A stretch of DNA of 64,000 nt from Sympetrum striolatum (lineage: Eukaryota; Arthropoda; Insecta; Odonata; Libellulidae), in the NCBI GenBank assembly GCA_947579665.1, contig OX388344.1:8550346-8614345 (forward strand), read 5' to 3'. Made by a program: the position numbers and the translations under genes. The notes below the pieces were generated by a model. The model was given only the letters and a program-made list of their open reading frames with translations, made no database searches and was not told the DNA's origin. Below are positions 40,001 through 46,859 of this stretch, piece after piece. The stretch's first letter is position 1, and each line of letters begins with the position of its first letter.

Positions 40001-40308
40001 GAATCAAAATCGCCCTAAAAGTCCTCTTTGGCTCGAAACAAGGTACTCACCGATTGAGCAATACGATTGACTCATGCGAAAGCTCATTCTAAACAATAAT
40101 ATTGACATTATGAGGTAGGCTTTAAGGTGTGTACTTGTGGGTAATACCAAATCCTAAGTAGCTAAACCCTAAGTTTGTGTTTTTACTGCGTATATAGTCT
40201 TTCGATGTAATATTTGACTGTGAAATGAATGCCATAAGGCCTTCAATAAATCTCACCTGAAGCCTCCATGGTCACCACTGCCATCAAGAGTATCGCCCAC
40301 GTGTCCAT
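21920..40308 (-). CDS. Secreted EGF/DPY-module protein, complete five-exon gene, 281 aa
   Basis: Joined from exons 40308-40257, 37492-37344, 28632-28308, 27051-26868 and 22055-21920 (52+149+325+184+136 = 846 bp). Every junction has GT..AG and compatible phase, and two junctions fall inside conserved cysteine patterns, so the model is well supported. Residues 1-18 are a signal peptide (core WAILLMAVVTM). Then come EGF-like modules at ~19-53, 78-112, 137-170, 179-218 and 244-278 with the CxCPxGFxGxPxxxC signature, and DPY-type linkers at ~57-78, 116-137 and 223-244. It ends at CHPN-stop with no transmembrane segment. This arrangement is that of insect dumpy-type extracellular-matrix proteins, but the protein is far smaller than dumpy itself. 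A role in cuticle, matrix or binding is inference. The gene spans 18.4 kb, mostly transposon-filled introns. Confidence 0.86.
23277..23500. mobile_element. Possible LINE 3' fragment with (ATC)n
   Basis: A short (ATC)n run (23,277-23,292) followed by sequence resembling the 3' ends of RTE-like LINEs in arthropods. No coding part is recognisable, so the assignment is weak. Confidence 0.3.
23506..23685. repeat. Imperfect inverted repeat with 47-bp arms
   Basis: 23,506-23,552 and 23,639-23,685 are reverse complements with few differences, sharing GTTGGCATTCCTCACCTCCT, around an 86-bp spacer. It is a possible small fold-back element or hairpin RNA precursor. Confidence 0.75.
24040..24116. repeat. 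Near-perfect 77-bp palindrome
   Basis: 24,040-24,065 and 24,091-24,116 are exact 26-bp reverse complements. Inside them 24,066-24,076 and 24,078-24,088 are exact 11-bp reverse complements around one central base, with only two unpaired bases (24,089-24,090). The stem is therefore 37 bp with a 2-nt bulge. There is no homology outside the arms. Confidence 0.93.
24190..24480 (-). pseudogene. pogo/CENP-B-type transposase N-terminal relic
   Basis: On the minus strand one frame reads SDVRNLGFDIAKRNEIAHSF and then LAGKRWFY, and after a frameshift AFVPMALAKGFNKQKVYKY. This is the second helix-turn-helix region of pogo/Tigger/jerky-type transposases (typically ...DVRxLAFxLAxxN...AGKxWxxxFxxRH...xRAxGFNK). 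The catalytic domain is absent. It is a decayed fragment within the intron and not an exon of the EGF gene. Confidence 0.75.
25255..25402 (-). mobile_element. tRNA-derived SINE, second copy
   Basis: The minus strand reads a box A-like TGGCTGAGTGGATAGCATTC (near 25,376-25,390), a box B-like GGTTCATATCC (25,327-25,337), then GATTGGATTTTTTTGATTCA and GGGAATGG, which matches the 18.5-kb SINE just after its box B. It is more diverged, and no clear (AAAT)n tail is present. Confidence 0.8.
26868..27051 (-). CDS. EGF/DPY gene exon 4: EGF4 and DPY3
   Basis: The acceptor is CAATTGCAG|GA and the donor CAAAG|GTAAGA. It encodes DVCRDSKCGHNAEC through CSANMICQ. Phase is 2 bases in and 2 bases out, compatible with exon 3 (split Gly) and exon 5 (split Arg). 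Confidence 0.88.
27052..28307 (-). other. EGF/DPY gene intron 3
   Basis: 1.26 kb of AT-rich non-coding DNA. No repeat or element end recognised. Confidence 0.7.
28308..28632 (-). CDS. EGF/DPY gene exon 3: DPY1 end, EGF2, DPY2, EGF3
   Basis: 108 codons plus one base, from FCNIHRCRKVC to CRPITE. The acceptor is TTTATTTGTAG| and the donor GAAG|GTATCC. It contains two full six-cysteine EGF-like modules around a DPY linker (CEDSTHCPSTRTCIRSKCAD). The exon is GC-richer than its surroundings, which is usual for coding exons here. Confidence 0.88.
29179..29400. mobile_element. Possible piggyBac-like terminus with internal repeat
   Basis: TTAA at 29,179-29,182 is followed by CACTAGAAGGACGGAGG and GTCATTTGACC. 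About 180 bp further on, CCTAGACGGACGGGAGG and GGTCATTTGACC recur, the second within the palindrome AGGTGGTCATTTGACCACCT. A TTAA target next to CxCTAGA-type ends, with a repeated subterminal motif, fits piggyBac-family elements. The opposite end was not found. Confidence 0.4.
30240..31745 (+). pseudogene. pogo/Tigger-like DDE transposase, nearly full length, broken
   Basis: One frame runs from ~30,240 to ~30,910 with in-frame stops at about 30,576 and 30,819. It covers an acidic/Ser-rich N-terminus, a region with DLLRWALEENKKMEHSIPNF and KAASVWLRKWKR, and the first catalytic Asp motif NTDQSG. After frameshifts come SYTIQPTISVEG, the second Asp in ILLVDSWGSYND, then IKVIPPKTTGLIQPLD and a C-terminal part (FFRMWKDFVRKV, then a Cys-rich stretch near 31,680). 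This is the DDE_1 arrangement of pogo-like transposases. At least two stops and two to three frameshifts make it inactive. A related family lies at 50.4-51.0 kb. Confidence 0.8.
31800..31960. other. GC-rich non-coding patch after the transposase
   Basis: A locally GC-rich stretch (GCGGCGAGCGC, CCCGGGTGG) unlike its AT-rich surroundings. It may be the 3' part of the pogo-like element, but no terminal repeat could be matched. Confidence 0.3.
33540..33607 (-). mobile_element. hAT-type terminus
   Basis: On the minus strand the sequence starts CAGCGGTTCCCAACCGGTGG and continues GTCGCGG, with a second GGTGGGTCGCG 28 bp further in. This is a hallmark terminal and subterminal repeat of hAT elements. 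The other end was not located, so this is probably a fragment. Confidence 0.6.
33842..33960 (-). mobile_element. Penelope-like element 3'/LTR fragment with hammerhead-like core
   Basis: Minus-strand order: CTGAAGA (33,919-33,925), one extra T, the stem-loop GATGC-TAT-GCATC (33,905-33,917), GAAA (33,901-33,904), the short stem ACCCTGGGT (33,893-33,901) and C (33,892). TCTGTGGTA and an ATAAATAAAT stretch follow. These boxes match the hammerhead-ribozyme core seen in Penelope-like elements. The extra T before stem II and a weak stem I argue against full activity. Confidence 0.5.
34158..35846 (+). CDS. Reverse transcriptase ORF of the CR1/L2-like element
   Basis: The frame is open from 34,158 (a stop lies just upstream at 34,155) to the TAA at 35,844-35,846. 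No true start codon is present because the 5' part with the endonuclease is missing; a GTG at 34,242 is only the first near-start codon. Counting from it, RT motifs are clear: NKSPGPEGIP (~68-77), NYRPISLTS (~128-136), FLDFKKAFD with catalytic D200, SGVPQGSVIGPLLF (~255-268), and FADD with D288/D289. Then come a thumb (VDSVKYLGINI) and the C-terminal LINE domain (RPLLEYAASIWDP, LEKVQRKAVRFV). There is no frameshift or stop, so the copy is young. It is not a host gene. Confidence 0.92.
   Translation, partial: KKILGECLEEDPKAFWSYVREVQGKIQTVSSIRDIEGNITCDSKRKANILNEFYQSVFTSDCNIEILPKVNILDSIPNITFTTDGIVKILRKIKPNKSPGPEGIPARVLKELAESVAPYLKIIFCKSINEGRVPSDWKLANITPVYKSGLKEDPGNYRPISLTSLSGKVMEHIVVSSLMGFLDRNEFLEANQHGFRKSRSCETQLALFVHDILKSAESKKQVDAIFLDFKKAFDRVPHYKLIYKLKLAGINKEVVDWVKNFLYEREQQVVLDGVSSNRVKVTSGVPQGSVIGPLLFLIYINDLSDEIVSNVRIFADDSVIYREITNEEDRTSLSNDLVLIQRWCEKWELDINVSKCSVVNFFEKKKMRPNHPYKINGISIKVVDSVKYLGINITNNLNWSTHIRKICGKASKRLGFVKRIVGKCDEKVRERCYFTLVRPLLEYAASIWDPADETCTRELEKVQRKAVRFVKKCYDKKASVTKMLSDVGWESLKERRLEARLRLLNKFRETTFSEDTIGIMLPPCYVGRSDNDRKLREIDARTNRFRDSFFPRTIRDNNRIRK
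35882..35893 (+). other. Conserved 3'-UTR hairpin of the LINE
   Basis: CGCC-GAAA-GGCG, a 4-bp stem with a GNRA-type tetraloop, about 18 bp before the TGTAGA repeats. It is preserved unchanged in the decayed second copy, which suggests a role in RT recognition of the 3' end. Confidence 0.65.
35940..36000. mobile_element. C-tract plus TE-end phrase
   Basis: A run of ten C followed by ATTGGAAAATCCTGGCTGCG and CCACTGG, a phrase common at ends of arthropod repeats. It is too short to classify. Confidence 0.35.
36104..36411 (+). mobile_element. Probable 5' LTR of a Ty3/gypsy element
   Basis: The tentative LTR begins TGTTACTC near 36,104 and ends ...CCTTCA at 36,411, with AATAAATAG near 36,310 as a poly(A) signal. 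TTGGTGACCCTGACGTAA follows directly and resembles the primer-binding site of many insect gypsy elements, and a gag ORF comes next. No 3' LTR is present in the window. The left boundary is uncertain. Confidence 0.5.
36526..36872 (+). pseudogene. Ty3/gypsy gag fragment, frameshifted
   Basis: Starts with ATG at 36,526 (MAVNSEALAAGRVAMRVPPF) and continues LRFAQLEGHFNLIGI, ...VMANIDSRYAREVEDIITNP, a conserved gypsy Gag capsid pattern. That frame stops at 36,787. The next Gag block, KQLLDNEEIGDRKPPQFL, continues in another frame (36,783-36,872) after a deletion of the intervening ~20 codons, and ends at a stop. Everything downstream (zinc knuckle, pol) is missing, cut off by the second LINE copy. 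Confidence 0.8.
36888..37262 (+). mobile_element. Second CR1/L2-like copy, truncated, with 5' inverted duplication
   Basis: 36,957-37,262 aligns to 35,565-35,930 of the intact copy (ATGCTACGATAAAAAGC, GGTTGGGAATCCTTG, then the CGCC-GAAA-GGCG hairpin and a decayed tail). It has small indels and stops. Immediately 5', 36,888-36,932 is an inverted copy of 36,957-37,001 with two mismatches across a 24-bp spacer. Confidence 0.88.
37344..37492 (-). CDS. EGF/DPY gene exon 2: EGF1 and start of DPY1
   Basis: The acceptor is a pyrimidine-rich ...GCTTTCTAG| and the donor GAG|GTGGGC, which is weaker. The exon encodes CPSGLCGEGADCELRGGKAL and onward to ECEMDSDCLNDE. It starts by completing a split Gly codon with exon 1 and ends in phase 0. 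The reading frame stays open past the donor into intron sequence, but the DPY cysteine pattern continues only in exon 3. Confidence 0.85.
37851..38060. mobile_element. ~210-bp MITE with long terminal inverted repeats
   Basis: 37,866-37,895 and 38,005-38,034 are inverted copies sharing ATTACCCGTT, ACACACGGCAAC and TTGC. Outer flanks (TTAATATTTTTCGT and the complement of ACGAAAAATCTTAA) extend the pairing, and an inner pair GTTGGGTTGGGG/CCCCAACCCAAC adds to it. There is no coding sequence and the superfamily is unclear. Confidence 0.75.
38688..38909 (+). pseudogene. Tigger/CENP-B-type HTH relic
   Basis: From the ATG: MSRAPISKIMDKKSLTKKKR, then one stop (TAA after VTKW), then IIKEVRDRGQTKTEIPRKYG and ISLSTLATILN. 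This is the N-terminal CENP-B/pogo helix-turn-helix (K..D.I..V..G.....IA.KYGI..STLSTIL). It is cut off at ~38,910 by the P-unit element. Confidence 0.8.
38914..39240. mobile_element. Third copy of the 14.5-kb element (units P and part of Q)
   Basis: CTGATGTGGCCAGCACATGA, ACTTTCTCCATATATAAG, AATGTTTTTCGGGACATG and CAGCAACTTCCGG occur in the same order as at 14.5-15.1 kb. The Q part breaks off after AAGTTATAGTAAATTACA. It has inserted into the pogo-type relic. Confidence 0.85.
39387..39430 (+). mobile_element. Penelope-type hammerhead-like motif
   Basis: CCAGAAGA (one change from CTGAAGA), a short variable stretch, GAAA at 39,411-39,414, the palindromic ACCGGT at 39,414-39,419 and C at 39,420, then GTAAGTAAGTAAAAGTGTGG. 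The order and the TGTGG downstream match the 33.9-kb fragment. No PLE coding sequence is adjacent. Confidence 0.4.
39466..39518. repeat. CATTACTTATAT short tandem repeat
   Basis: Four to five imperfect copies of CATTACTTATAT. Confidence 0.8.
39718..39933 (+). repeat. Dispersed repeat, copy 1
   Basis: GTTATTTAAATCGG, ACGTGCCGCATCGC, GGTCATCAC, TGGTGATTACGGAGTCTTCC and TTAACTGTGATTTTC-like blocks recur in the same order at 42,325-42,535. It is preceded by CACGC...GCGTG and GGCTCAGCTAGTG, which resembles an RTE-type LINE 3' end. Non-coding. Confidence 0.7.
40257..40308 (-). CDS. EGF/DPY gene exon 1: signal peptide
   Basis: The ATG at 40,308-40,306 has A at -3 and G at +4. It encodes MDTWAILLMAVVTMEAS plus one base, and ends in CAG|GTGAGA, a strong donor. 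The hydrophobic core followed by EAS-G fits a cleavable signal peptide. The exon is too short to be found by length alone; it was located by phase and by the signal-peptide pattern upstream of exon 2. Confidence 0.82.
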
Positions 40309-41595
40309 TCTGCCAAGGTCGTCTCGATAACCCTTAAAGAGGCGACTGAGATTAGACACCAATGGATTGACTATAGAGAACAGCGTCAATAATAAATCGA
40401 CAATTTATTGGAAGTCTTGACTTGCAATTGACGTATCCAAAACTTAACGTAGAAGTGAAAAATTACGTCCAAATGTTGTATACCCCGATATTTCTATAGC
40501 TATTAGATGCGTCTATCCAGTACTTACCTGTTTAAATACGTTACAAATTATAATCTGATTGGAAGCTTAAGTAAGCAATAAATCTCGAGAGCTAATAAAA
40601 TATGAAACGGCATAAATCCTCAAAGTAAGTGATACATAGTCTTTCTTAGGTTTAACGGTATTCATTACTATATATTTGTTCGATCACGTTTTAAATAGTA
40701 TTAATTATAGTACATTTGCACTGTTTTATGGTACAATTTAAACTATATTTCTTACGATGAACGGCATATTTGTTACTATCTATTTACTCTATCGAGTTTT
40801 AAATCATGCTAATTTTTAACATTTGACACTGTTTTATCTTCAGTTGAATCTCCACCTGAAAATGTAGCGACGCTACGAAATATCCCTAAAGCGGTGTGAT
40901 ATTGCTTTTGCTACAGATTTTTGCATTTTTAGATTCTTTTACACTAAATAAATCCATGGATTTAATCGTTCGGCATCAATTAAAGCGCACGATAGAGAGC
41001 GATAGCTAATTTCGAACACTTAAAAGCACATTCCGGGAAATTTTCGTCGACCTACGTACTTTTCCGTTTCAGGCTGAAAAAACACACGAATTAAGTAAAA
41101 TCTTTGGTTCCACAGAAATGCCTTTTTGTCGCCGAATGCATTTTTTACACTTTAATGCGCAATATTAAACCTGAATCTGCATCGTTCGCCTCAATCCGTC
41201 AAAGCGGGGATATTTGAATGCAGTTCCAATGTAAGTCAAGAGAACCAAATAACAAATCATATTACGATAATACGGATCAAATCTACTTTAGGCAATCAAT
41301 CTCTTAACGTATAATTAAACAAGGAGACAAGTTAAAAACAAAAAAGTTTAAATTTAGCGTAATTTTCAGGCAACTCAAATAACTTTATTGCGACGTAAAA
41401 TCGACGGAGTCGTGATCTGGGCGTTTTTACGCTGTTAACGATTTTAATTAAAGTCAAAACAAATTAATTGAATGAGAAGTTCGAACATTTCATGGATATA
41501 TAGATACATCGAAGTGATGAAAGTCTAAATGCGACGAAGAATTCTATCAGAGAATACAAAGAAATAAGGAAAATGAGAAAGTCGTGATAGCTTAC

Positions 41596-41727
41596 CGATC
41601 CCATCAAACGCTGAAGCAGAAGTAAACGCCCTTGGTCCTCCGCGTGTAGGCGACGAAATTGTTCTTCGAATATGCGGCGATTCCCAAAGGAGGCGATAGA
41701 CTCAGCTCCATCATTCAAAAGGACATT
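41596..41727 (-). CDS. Candidate exon, unknown protein
   Basis: A 44-codon open block bounded by TTTTAG|AAT (pyrimidine-poor acceptor) and GGATCG|GTAAGC (good donor), phase 0 to phase 0. It encodes GAESIASFGNRRIFEEQ and a Leu-rich helix-like tail (RLLLLQRLMGS). Codon choice and GC content look more coding-like than the flanks. It lies 1.3 kb upstream of the EGF gene on the same strand. I do not recognise it, and it may equally be a transposon remnant or chance. Confidence 0.28.
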
Positions 41728-42324
41728 CTAAAATTTTCATTTATTGATGCGATGCAACATTCCTTAAGGGACATTTCAAATGGAAGAACATTTTAAGTTT
41801 TGTAAAATCATGATTAGAAACCGTCCGTGTATAATTTTGTCTTCGTGACATTGGGTTTAAAAGACAGAAGCCGTGTAATTACGTTTAAAAGTTTAATTTC
41901 CTTACTCCTTCCCTGGAGTGGCTACGATATGTTAATCGAGGGCTTGAGTCTCAAGGAGACGACGGGACCTCGATCAGGTGACGCCAGCCAGTTGATATGG
42001 GAATCTCGGGCCCCAAATATAGGACTCTCGGGGCCCAAGGGGCATCGCAGAGGCTCGCGACCATTATGACGATGGGCCCTTACTACAATTTCGAGTCCTT
42101 CGGAAAGTTTCTAAAAATTATTTCGGGTTTCCTAATTATTCATTCGAAATTTCGTAATGCCCTGGCACCGAGCCCAGAGCAGATAATAAGACCACGCATT
42201 ATTAAGGTATTATGTGCACGTGACATATATATACATTAGGGTGCTCCTTATTTTCGAAAAGTATGAAATTCTTTCGGGACACCCCCTAAAGTTGTTCTAT
42301 ATGGTCAGAAAATATATTGTATAA

Positions 42325-42535
42325 AATATTATTTAAATCGGAAAACGGAAAGACGTGCCGCATCGCCCTTAAATTTTATATTTTTCAACATTTTTGGCCT
42401 TTTATTCGGTCATCACAGGTGATTAGGGAGTCTTCCCATGTTTTAACTGTTTTAACAATACATTATCAGACATTAACTGTGATTTTCGTAAAATATTAAT
42501 TAGATCTGCGCAGTAGTTTTCGAGATTCAGCCCAA
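42325..42535 (+). repeat. Dispersed repeat, copy 2
   Basis: Same block order as 39,718-39,933, with clear divergence. No terminal repeats or target duplications were identified at either copy. Confidence 0.7.
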
Positions 42536-43586
42536 ATAGAGAGTGCGCGCCGTACAAGTGGCGCAATGCGTTCGACGCCTCCGCTCGAATCTATGAATTT
42601 CGCCACTTTGTATTCTGTCTTGTATTCATAGCTCTAATAGCTCTTAATTTTAGCATAGTTTTTCTGCATAGCATAGGTTAAAGACATAACTATACGTTAC
42701 GTACTTTAAAATTTTGAATTTAACATTGAAAAAAGGAAGGAAAGTGGCGCCGTGTTCTCGGCGCCTCCGTTTGAATCTATGACATCCGCTGCCGTTTATC
42801 TCGTCTTTTATTACACTACTAGCGAAAAAAATTAACTACTAATTATTTTTGGTATTACTTCTGTTATTTCCTGTAGCTAAGCATATGATATTTCTTCAAA
42901 ATTACAATAAACCCTGTCAATCATGGGAACTGCCCATGCCTTGTTTCCGTATCACATGTATGCTGAGTGATCATTAACATCGCCTGGATTTTCATCTTGA
43001 CTGTTATAACTTTCAATGACAAAGCAATAAGAATAGGGAAACTTTTCGAATTACTGATTTACTTTTCGACAGTGTAATCTTTTACCATGTATTTTAACTA
43101 CGGGAATGACATTTCATCAGCGGGAATCCATCTCTGAAAGATGCCAGTTTAAGCAGCTCTCCATTGTAGATTCCGAAATTATTTTTCTACGGTTGTTAAC
43201 GACTGGAAACTAGAATTCTACTTTACACTTCAATTCTGATACATTGTGTGTAATAGCAAATACAAAAGAGCACACTGTACTGCTTGCAATTACCTAAGCT
43301 CTTGTTTTTCATACACCATCGGCGAACCAGACTGTGCTGAAGTTTCACTGAGTGAGCAGCTAAAAGTACAGCTTTTCGGCATAAGTATTCTCTAAGAAAA
43401 CAGATGCGATTATCGAAAGGCCAAACAGAACTACTGACCGAATTTACTTGATTTGACACTAAACGAATCAAATTGTTGGCTCTAAGTTGCCATCGAATAA
43501 CCAAGTGCTAAGAGTGCTTTTTGTGTATGTGTATCCAAAAAGTAAACTTAATTTTACGCTCAAGTGCTGGTTTAGCAGTATAGGAA

Positions 43587-44900
43587 GTGAAACTCCTAGA
43601 GCTAGGAACTCAGTTAGAGCTCAAGACCTCTGATTATGTTCAACCATTCTGTTGCGATACGACTGTAGCAAACACGGGAAGAATGTATGGCGCTTGTCTC
43701 TTATTAGAGCAAAGACTCGAAAAGAATGTTTTATTTTTACTATGTGGGCGCAATATTTATGAAATAATTTTACGGAATGTTTTGGAGGAAAGTATTGGGA
43801 AGTTCTCAGGTACAAATTTCCATCTTATCAAGTGGTCAGAGCGCATGGCCTCTAATAAACAGTGAGAACTTTAAACCTGGAATGCAAGACTGCCGAGCTC
43901 GAAGTGTACTTAATAACACAGCAGGAAACATTTTAGACTTTGAGATTCAGCATCTACAAGAAAGTCAGCTCAGATGAGATTATTGAGAGCTCCGTGAGCT
44001 AACCGTTATTTTTGTGGAGAGTTCCTCCGTGAGGTATATCATTTTGCTTTCCCGGCGTGTTGCACCACGCATATATGGATGGCTAAAGCACTACATTCCC
44101 TAAAAATATTTTTTTTGTATTGATTGTGCCTTATCTACCGAAGAAGAAGGCGTAATACGCCATGTCCAGATATTAGTGTGAGACTGTATATGGAGGGCTG
44201 GATTTATGCGTCGAATGCCTGCGAGGCTGCAAGAAGAAATACAATATTCTTATAAAAATTTCATGAATGCTGTAGAAAAGGTAGTATTGTTTCTGTGGCT
44301 ACAATGAAATGATTATGCAATCATTTGTAGTACCTTGCATTTGTAACTGCGATCTTAGGGTTCTTCGGTGAGAAGGTAGTGGTTAATACAAAACGACTGA
44401 TACTAAAGGCTACGGAAACAAGCCTTGGCGTTTTTTAAGATTAATCCACCAAAAATACCTCAGCACACCCAAAGGATAGTGACAGAGATAGTAGACTATT
44501 CTAACTCAACTTACAGAAGAAGAGGCTCTTTTGATGATATTGACGATAAGTCTCTACAAATGAATCCGCAAGACGGCTGAATATAAAAGAGCTGAAGAGA
44601 TAAAAAGAGTTATACTAGATTGCGGCTTCGTCGATTTTTTCAACTGTTTCTACCGAAAGTTTCTATGAATCAACGAACTTGAATGTTTCTCCGAAAAATC
44701 CGAGACTGATTTTCTGTGAAAATTTCTCAAGTTTGAGGCCCTGTATCTTCTTGACGTCAGGCAATAATAAGAAACAACAAACGGAAACATAGAATTCGAT
44801 CTTTTTGCAATAATTATGTGAAGTTTAGAGTTCCACACTCAAAATAACCATTTTTGACCCGATGTCCGGTTTTTTCGATTACAACCCACTGTGCTACGAG
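43587..44900 (+). pseudogene. Decayed transposase-like ORF of unassigned family
   Basis: Frame 1 reads CCDTTVANTGRMYGACLLLE and QRLEKNVLFLLCGRNIYEI, then shifts at ~43,830 to WPLINSENFKPGMQDCRA, and later RYIILLSRRVAPRIYGWLKH. The pattern D-TT--NTG---GAC--LE, C--H--E and H--RWM matches an 'uncharacterised' DNA-transposon-type protein I recall from cnidarian and hemipteran genomes; I cannot name the superfamily with certainty. Multiple stops and frameshifts follow, and traces continue to ~44,900. Confidence 0.5.
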
Positions 44901-46020
44901 AGAAAGGTTTTAGGTGTAGTGGTTATAGTTAAATTATACTCTTTTTTCGAGCTCCAGAACCTATTTCAAAAAAAGCATATGGAATGATAGTTTGAGTAGT
45001 CTTATTACAGATCAAAATCAGATCTTTGGACAATTGCAAATTCATTGCTTTCAGTTCTTTTTAGCAGGGCTTACTTTCCCCCAAGTTTTGTGTTCCATCC
45101 GAATTTTTTGGGGGTGCCGCGGCACCCACTGTGCACACGCCTACTAATATCTATGACTAGGGTATTTGAGAATATCGAGTAATTAAAAGAACTTATCGAA
45201 GGAAATGAGGCTCAACGTGGGATTTTGAATTGAATCTCCAGCACTTTCAGCAATTGTGAACTATTCAGATCAGCAAAAAAACATATTCCAAATGAATAAC
45301 TTCATGTTCAGAATAAAAAAATTTGAAGGGTTCTGCACAATCATCTCATCAAGTAAAAAATAATAGCATCAATGATTTGAACTGTAAGCACATGACAATG
45401 TTCACTCATTCATACTACTTTGTTGTCAATCAGAAGACTCGAGTAGTTTTCTTGATAGAGGATCTTAAATAACTTTCGGATATAAAGATAAGGATTCCTC
45501 TAAAACCAACAGCCAATTCTTGAAATTTCTATTTGGATAGATATCCTAAAATCCAATTCAATGGGTAAGGGGAATCTGATGAAATATTTAACCTTAAATA
45601 GAAACTTTTAAATCTGTAAGTAGGCAAGAAACACAAAGAAACATACTTAAATTAACATTCATTTAAAAGACTAGAATTTAACATACTTTATGTACTACAT
45701 TTGGCATCGACTTCCACTAATTAAGATTTGTCTTTCAATTTACTTTGTCTTCTGAACGAAGATCAATTCCTTGATATCACCTTCAGTCATATTTTCAACG
45801 TAAAATATATGATATGGTAGCGGAACTAAATGAAAGGCAATAAAAATTATTTTCAATGCACCAGAAACTCGAGAAGGATAACATTGATAAGGTGAAGGAT
45901 GCTTTGAACACAAATTGCAAACATTTGGGTTTACAGACCTGGAATTTGAAAGCATCTGATGATAGGCCAGTCAAAGTTATCACGTAAAGTAAACCAGCTG
46001 TTTACTATCAATAATGTCAG
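44901..46020. other. Non-coding stretch with a TE-end palindrome
   Basis: Contains the perfect palindrome GGGTGCCGCGGCACCC at ~45,112-45,127 followed by ACTGTGCACACGCC, a phrase typical of repeat ends. CTTCAGTCATATTTTCAAC at ~45,782 recurs at ~46,843, so both may bound one element that includes the endonuclease relic. Otherwise nothing is recognised. Confidence 0.4.
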
Positions 46021-46840
46021 TGAACACAAATTACGGATCTTAAGCTTGCAGCAAATTGTGAATATTACGACACAATATTTACCGAGACATTCCATTATCT
46101 CTTCTTCAGAACTAGCCTTGACTGACGACAATATCTTTTGATCTGACAGAAATAATGTGACATCTAGCAAAAGTTTAGATGGTGGAGTGCTAATTGTGGT
46201 GAAATCTTTTTTTAAGTCCTACGTTATTCCTTGTTGTCATTCTTGTGTCAAAGAAGATATGGAGAATCAAGTATGTTATCAGTAGGATCAGTTTCACCTG
46301 TCTCAAGTTATGAAGCACACATATTAGAATATGTAACACGTTCGCTTAATTTTACTGATATAATAATTACTGGCGATTATAACTTACCAGGCATAAGATG
46401 GAGTGATTATTTAAACTGGACTACTAGCCCCATGAAAACCTTATTGTTAATATTATATCATTTCTTGGTCTTTCCCAAATTATTGCATTTCTAATACAAA
46501 TATATAATAATATTTTTTATCTGGTACTCACAATCCATAGAATCATACCTCAATATCCAAACCAATATTGGACTGCCCTAATTTTTAAATTAATTTGAAG
46601 AACCATATTACATTAATTGACTTTTGTATGGAATTAGTATTTGATTTTAAGTCTTGTGATTATCCTGATCTTAATGAATATTTGTTTGGAATTACCTAGG
46701 CTGGAATATTATACAACAGGGATGTTAATCATGATTTACAAACTTTATATAATGTTTTTTGAGAAGCACTTGAATTATATATACCAAAAATTAAAATTTA
46801 TAATGGACGTTGTGCCAGAAATGGTATATGCTTGAAATCA
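46020..46840 (+). pseudogene. Non-LTR retrotransposon endonuclease relic
   Basis: Pieces in several frames: SSELALTDDNIF, DRNNVTSSKS, GGVLIVVKSFFKSYVIPCC, then FTDIIITGDYNLPGIRWSDY, and after 46,640 DYPDLNEYLF and NRDVNHDLQTLYNVF. These are the order and motifs of an APE-type endonuclease (GDxNLPxxxW) and the linker that follows it in jockey/I-group LINEs. There are stops throughout. No RT domain follows. Confidence 0.75.
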
Positions 46841-46859
46841 TCTTCAGTCATATTTTCAA

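Larger units (their letters stand above)
37493..40256 (-). other. EGF/DPY gene intron 1
   Basis: A 2.8-kb intron with a MITE (37.85 kb), a pogo-type HTH relic (38.7 kb), a copy of the 14.5-kb element (38.9 kb), a Penelope-type motif (39.4 kb) and a dispersed repeat (39.7 kb). A GC-rich patch at 37,620-37,700 is unassigned. Confidence 0.75.
40309..43586. other. Upstream region of the EGF/DPY gene
   Basis: Presumed 5' UTR and promoter of the minus-strand gene lie just above 40,308; no clear TATA box or initiator was identified. Apart from the candidate exon at 41.6 kb and a dispersed repeat at 42.3 kb, I see nothing. The stretch at 41,930-42,070 is GC-richer. Confidence 0.4.
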
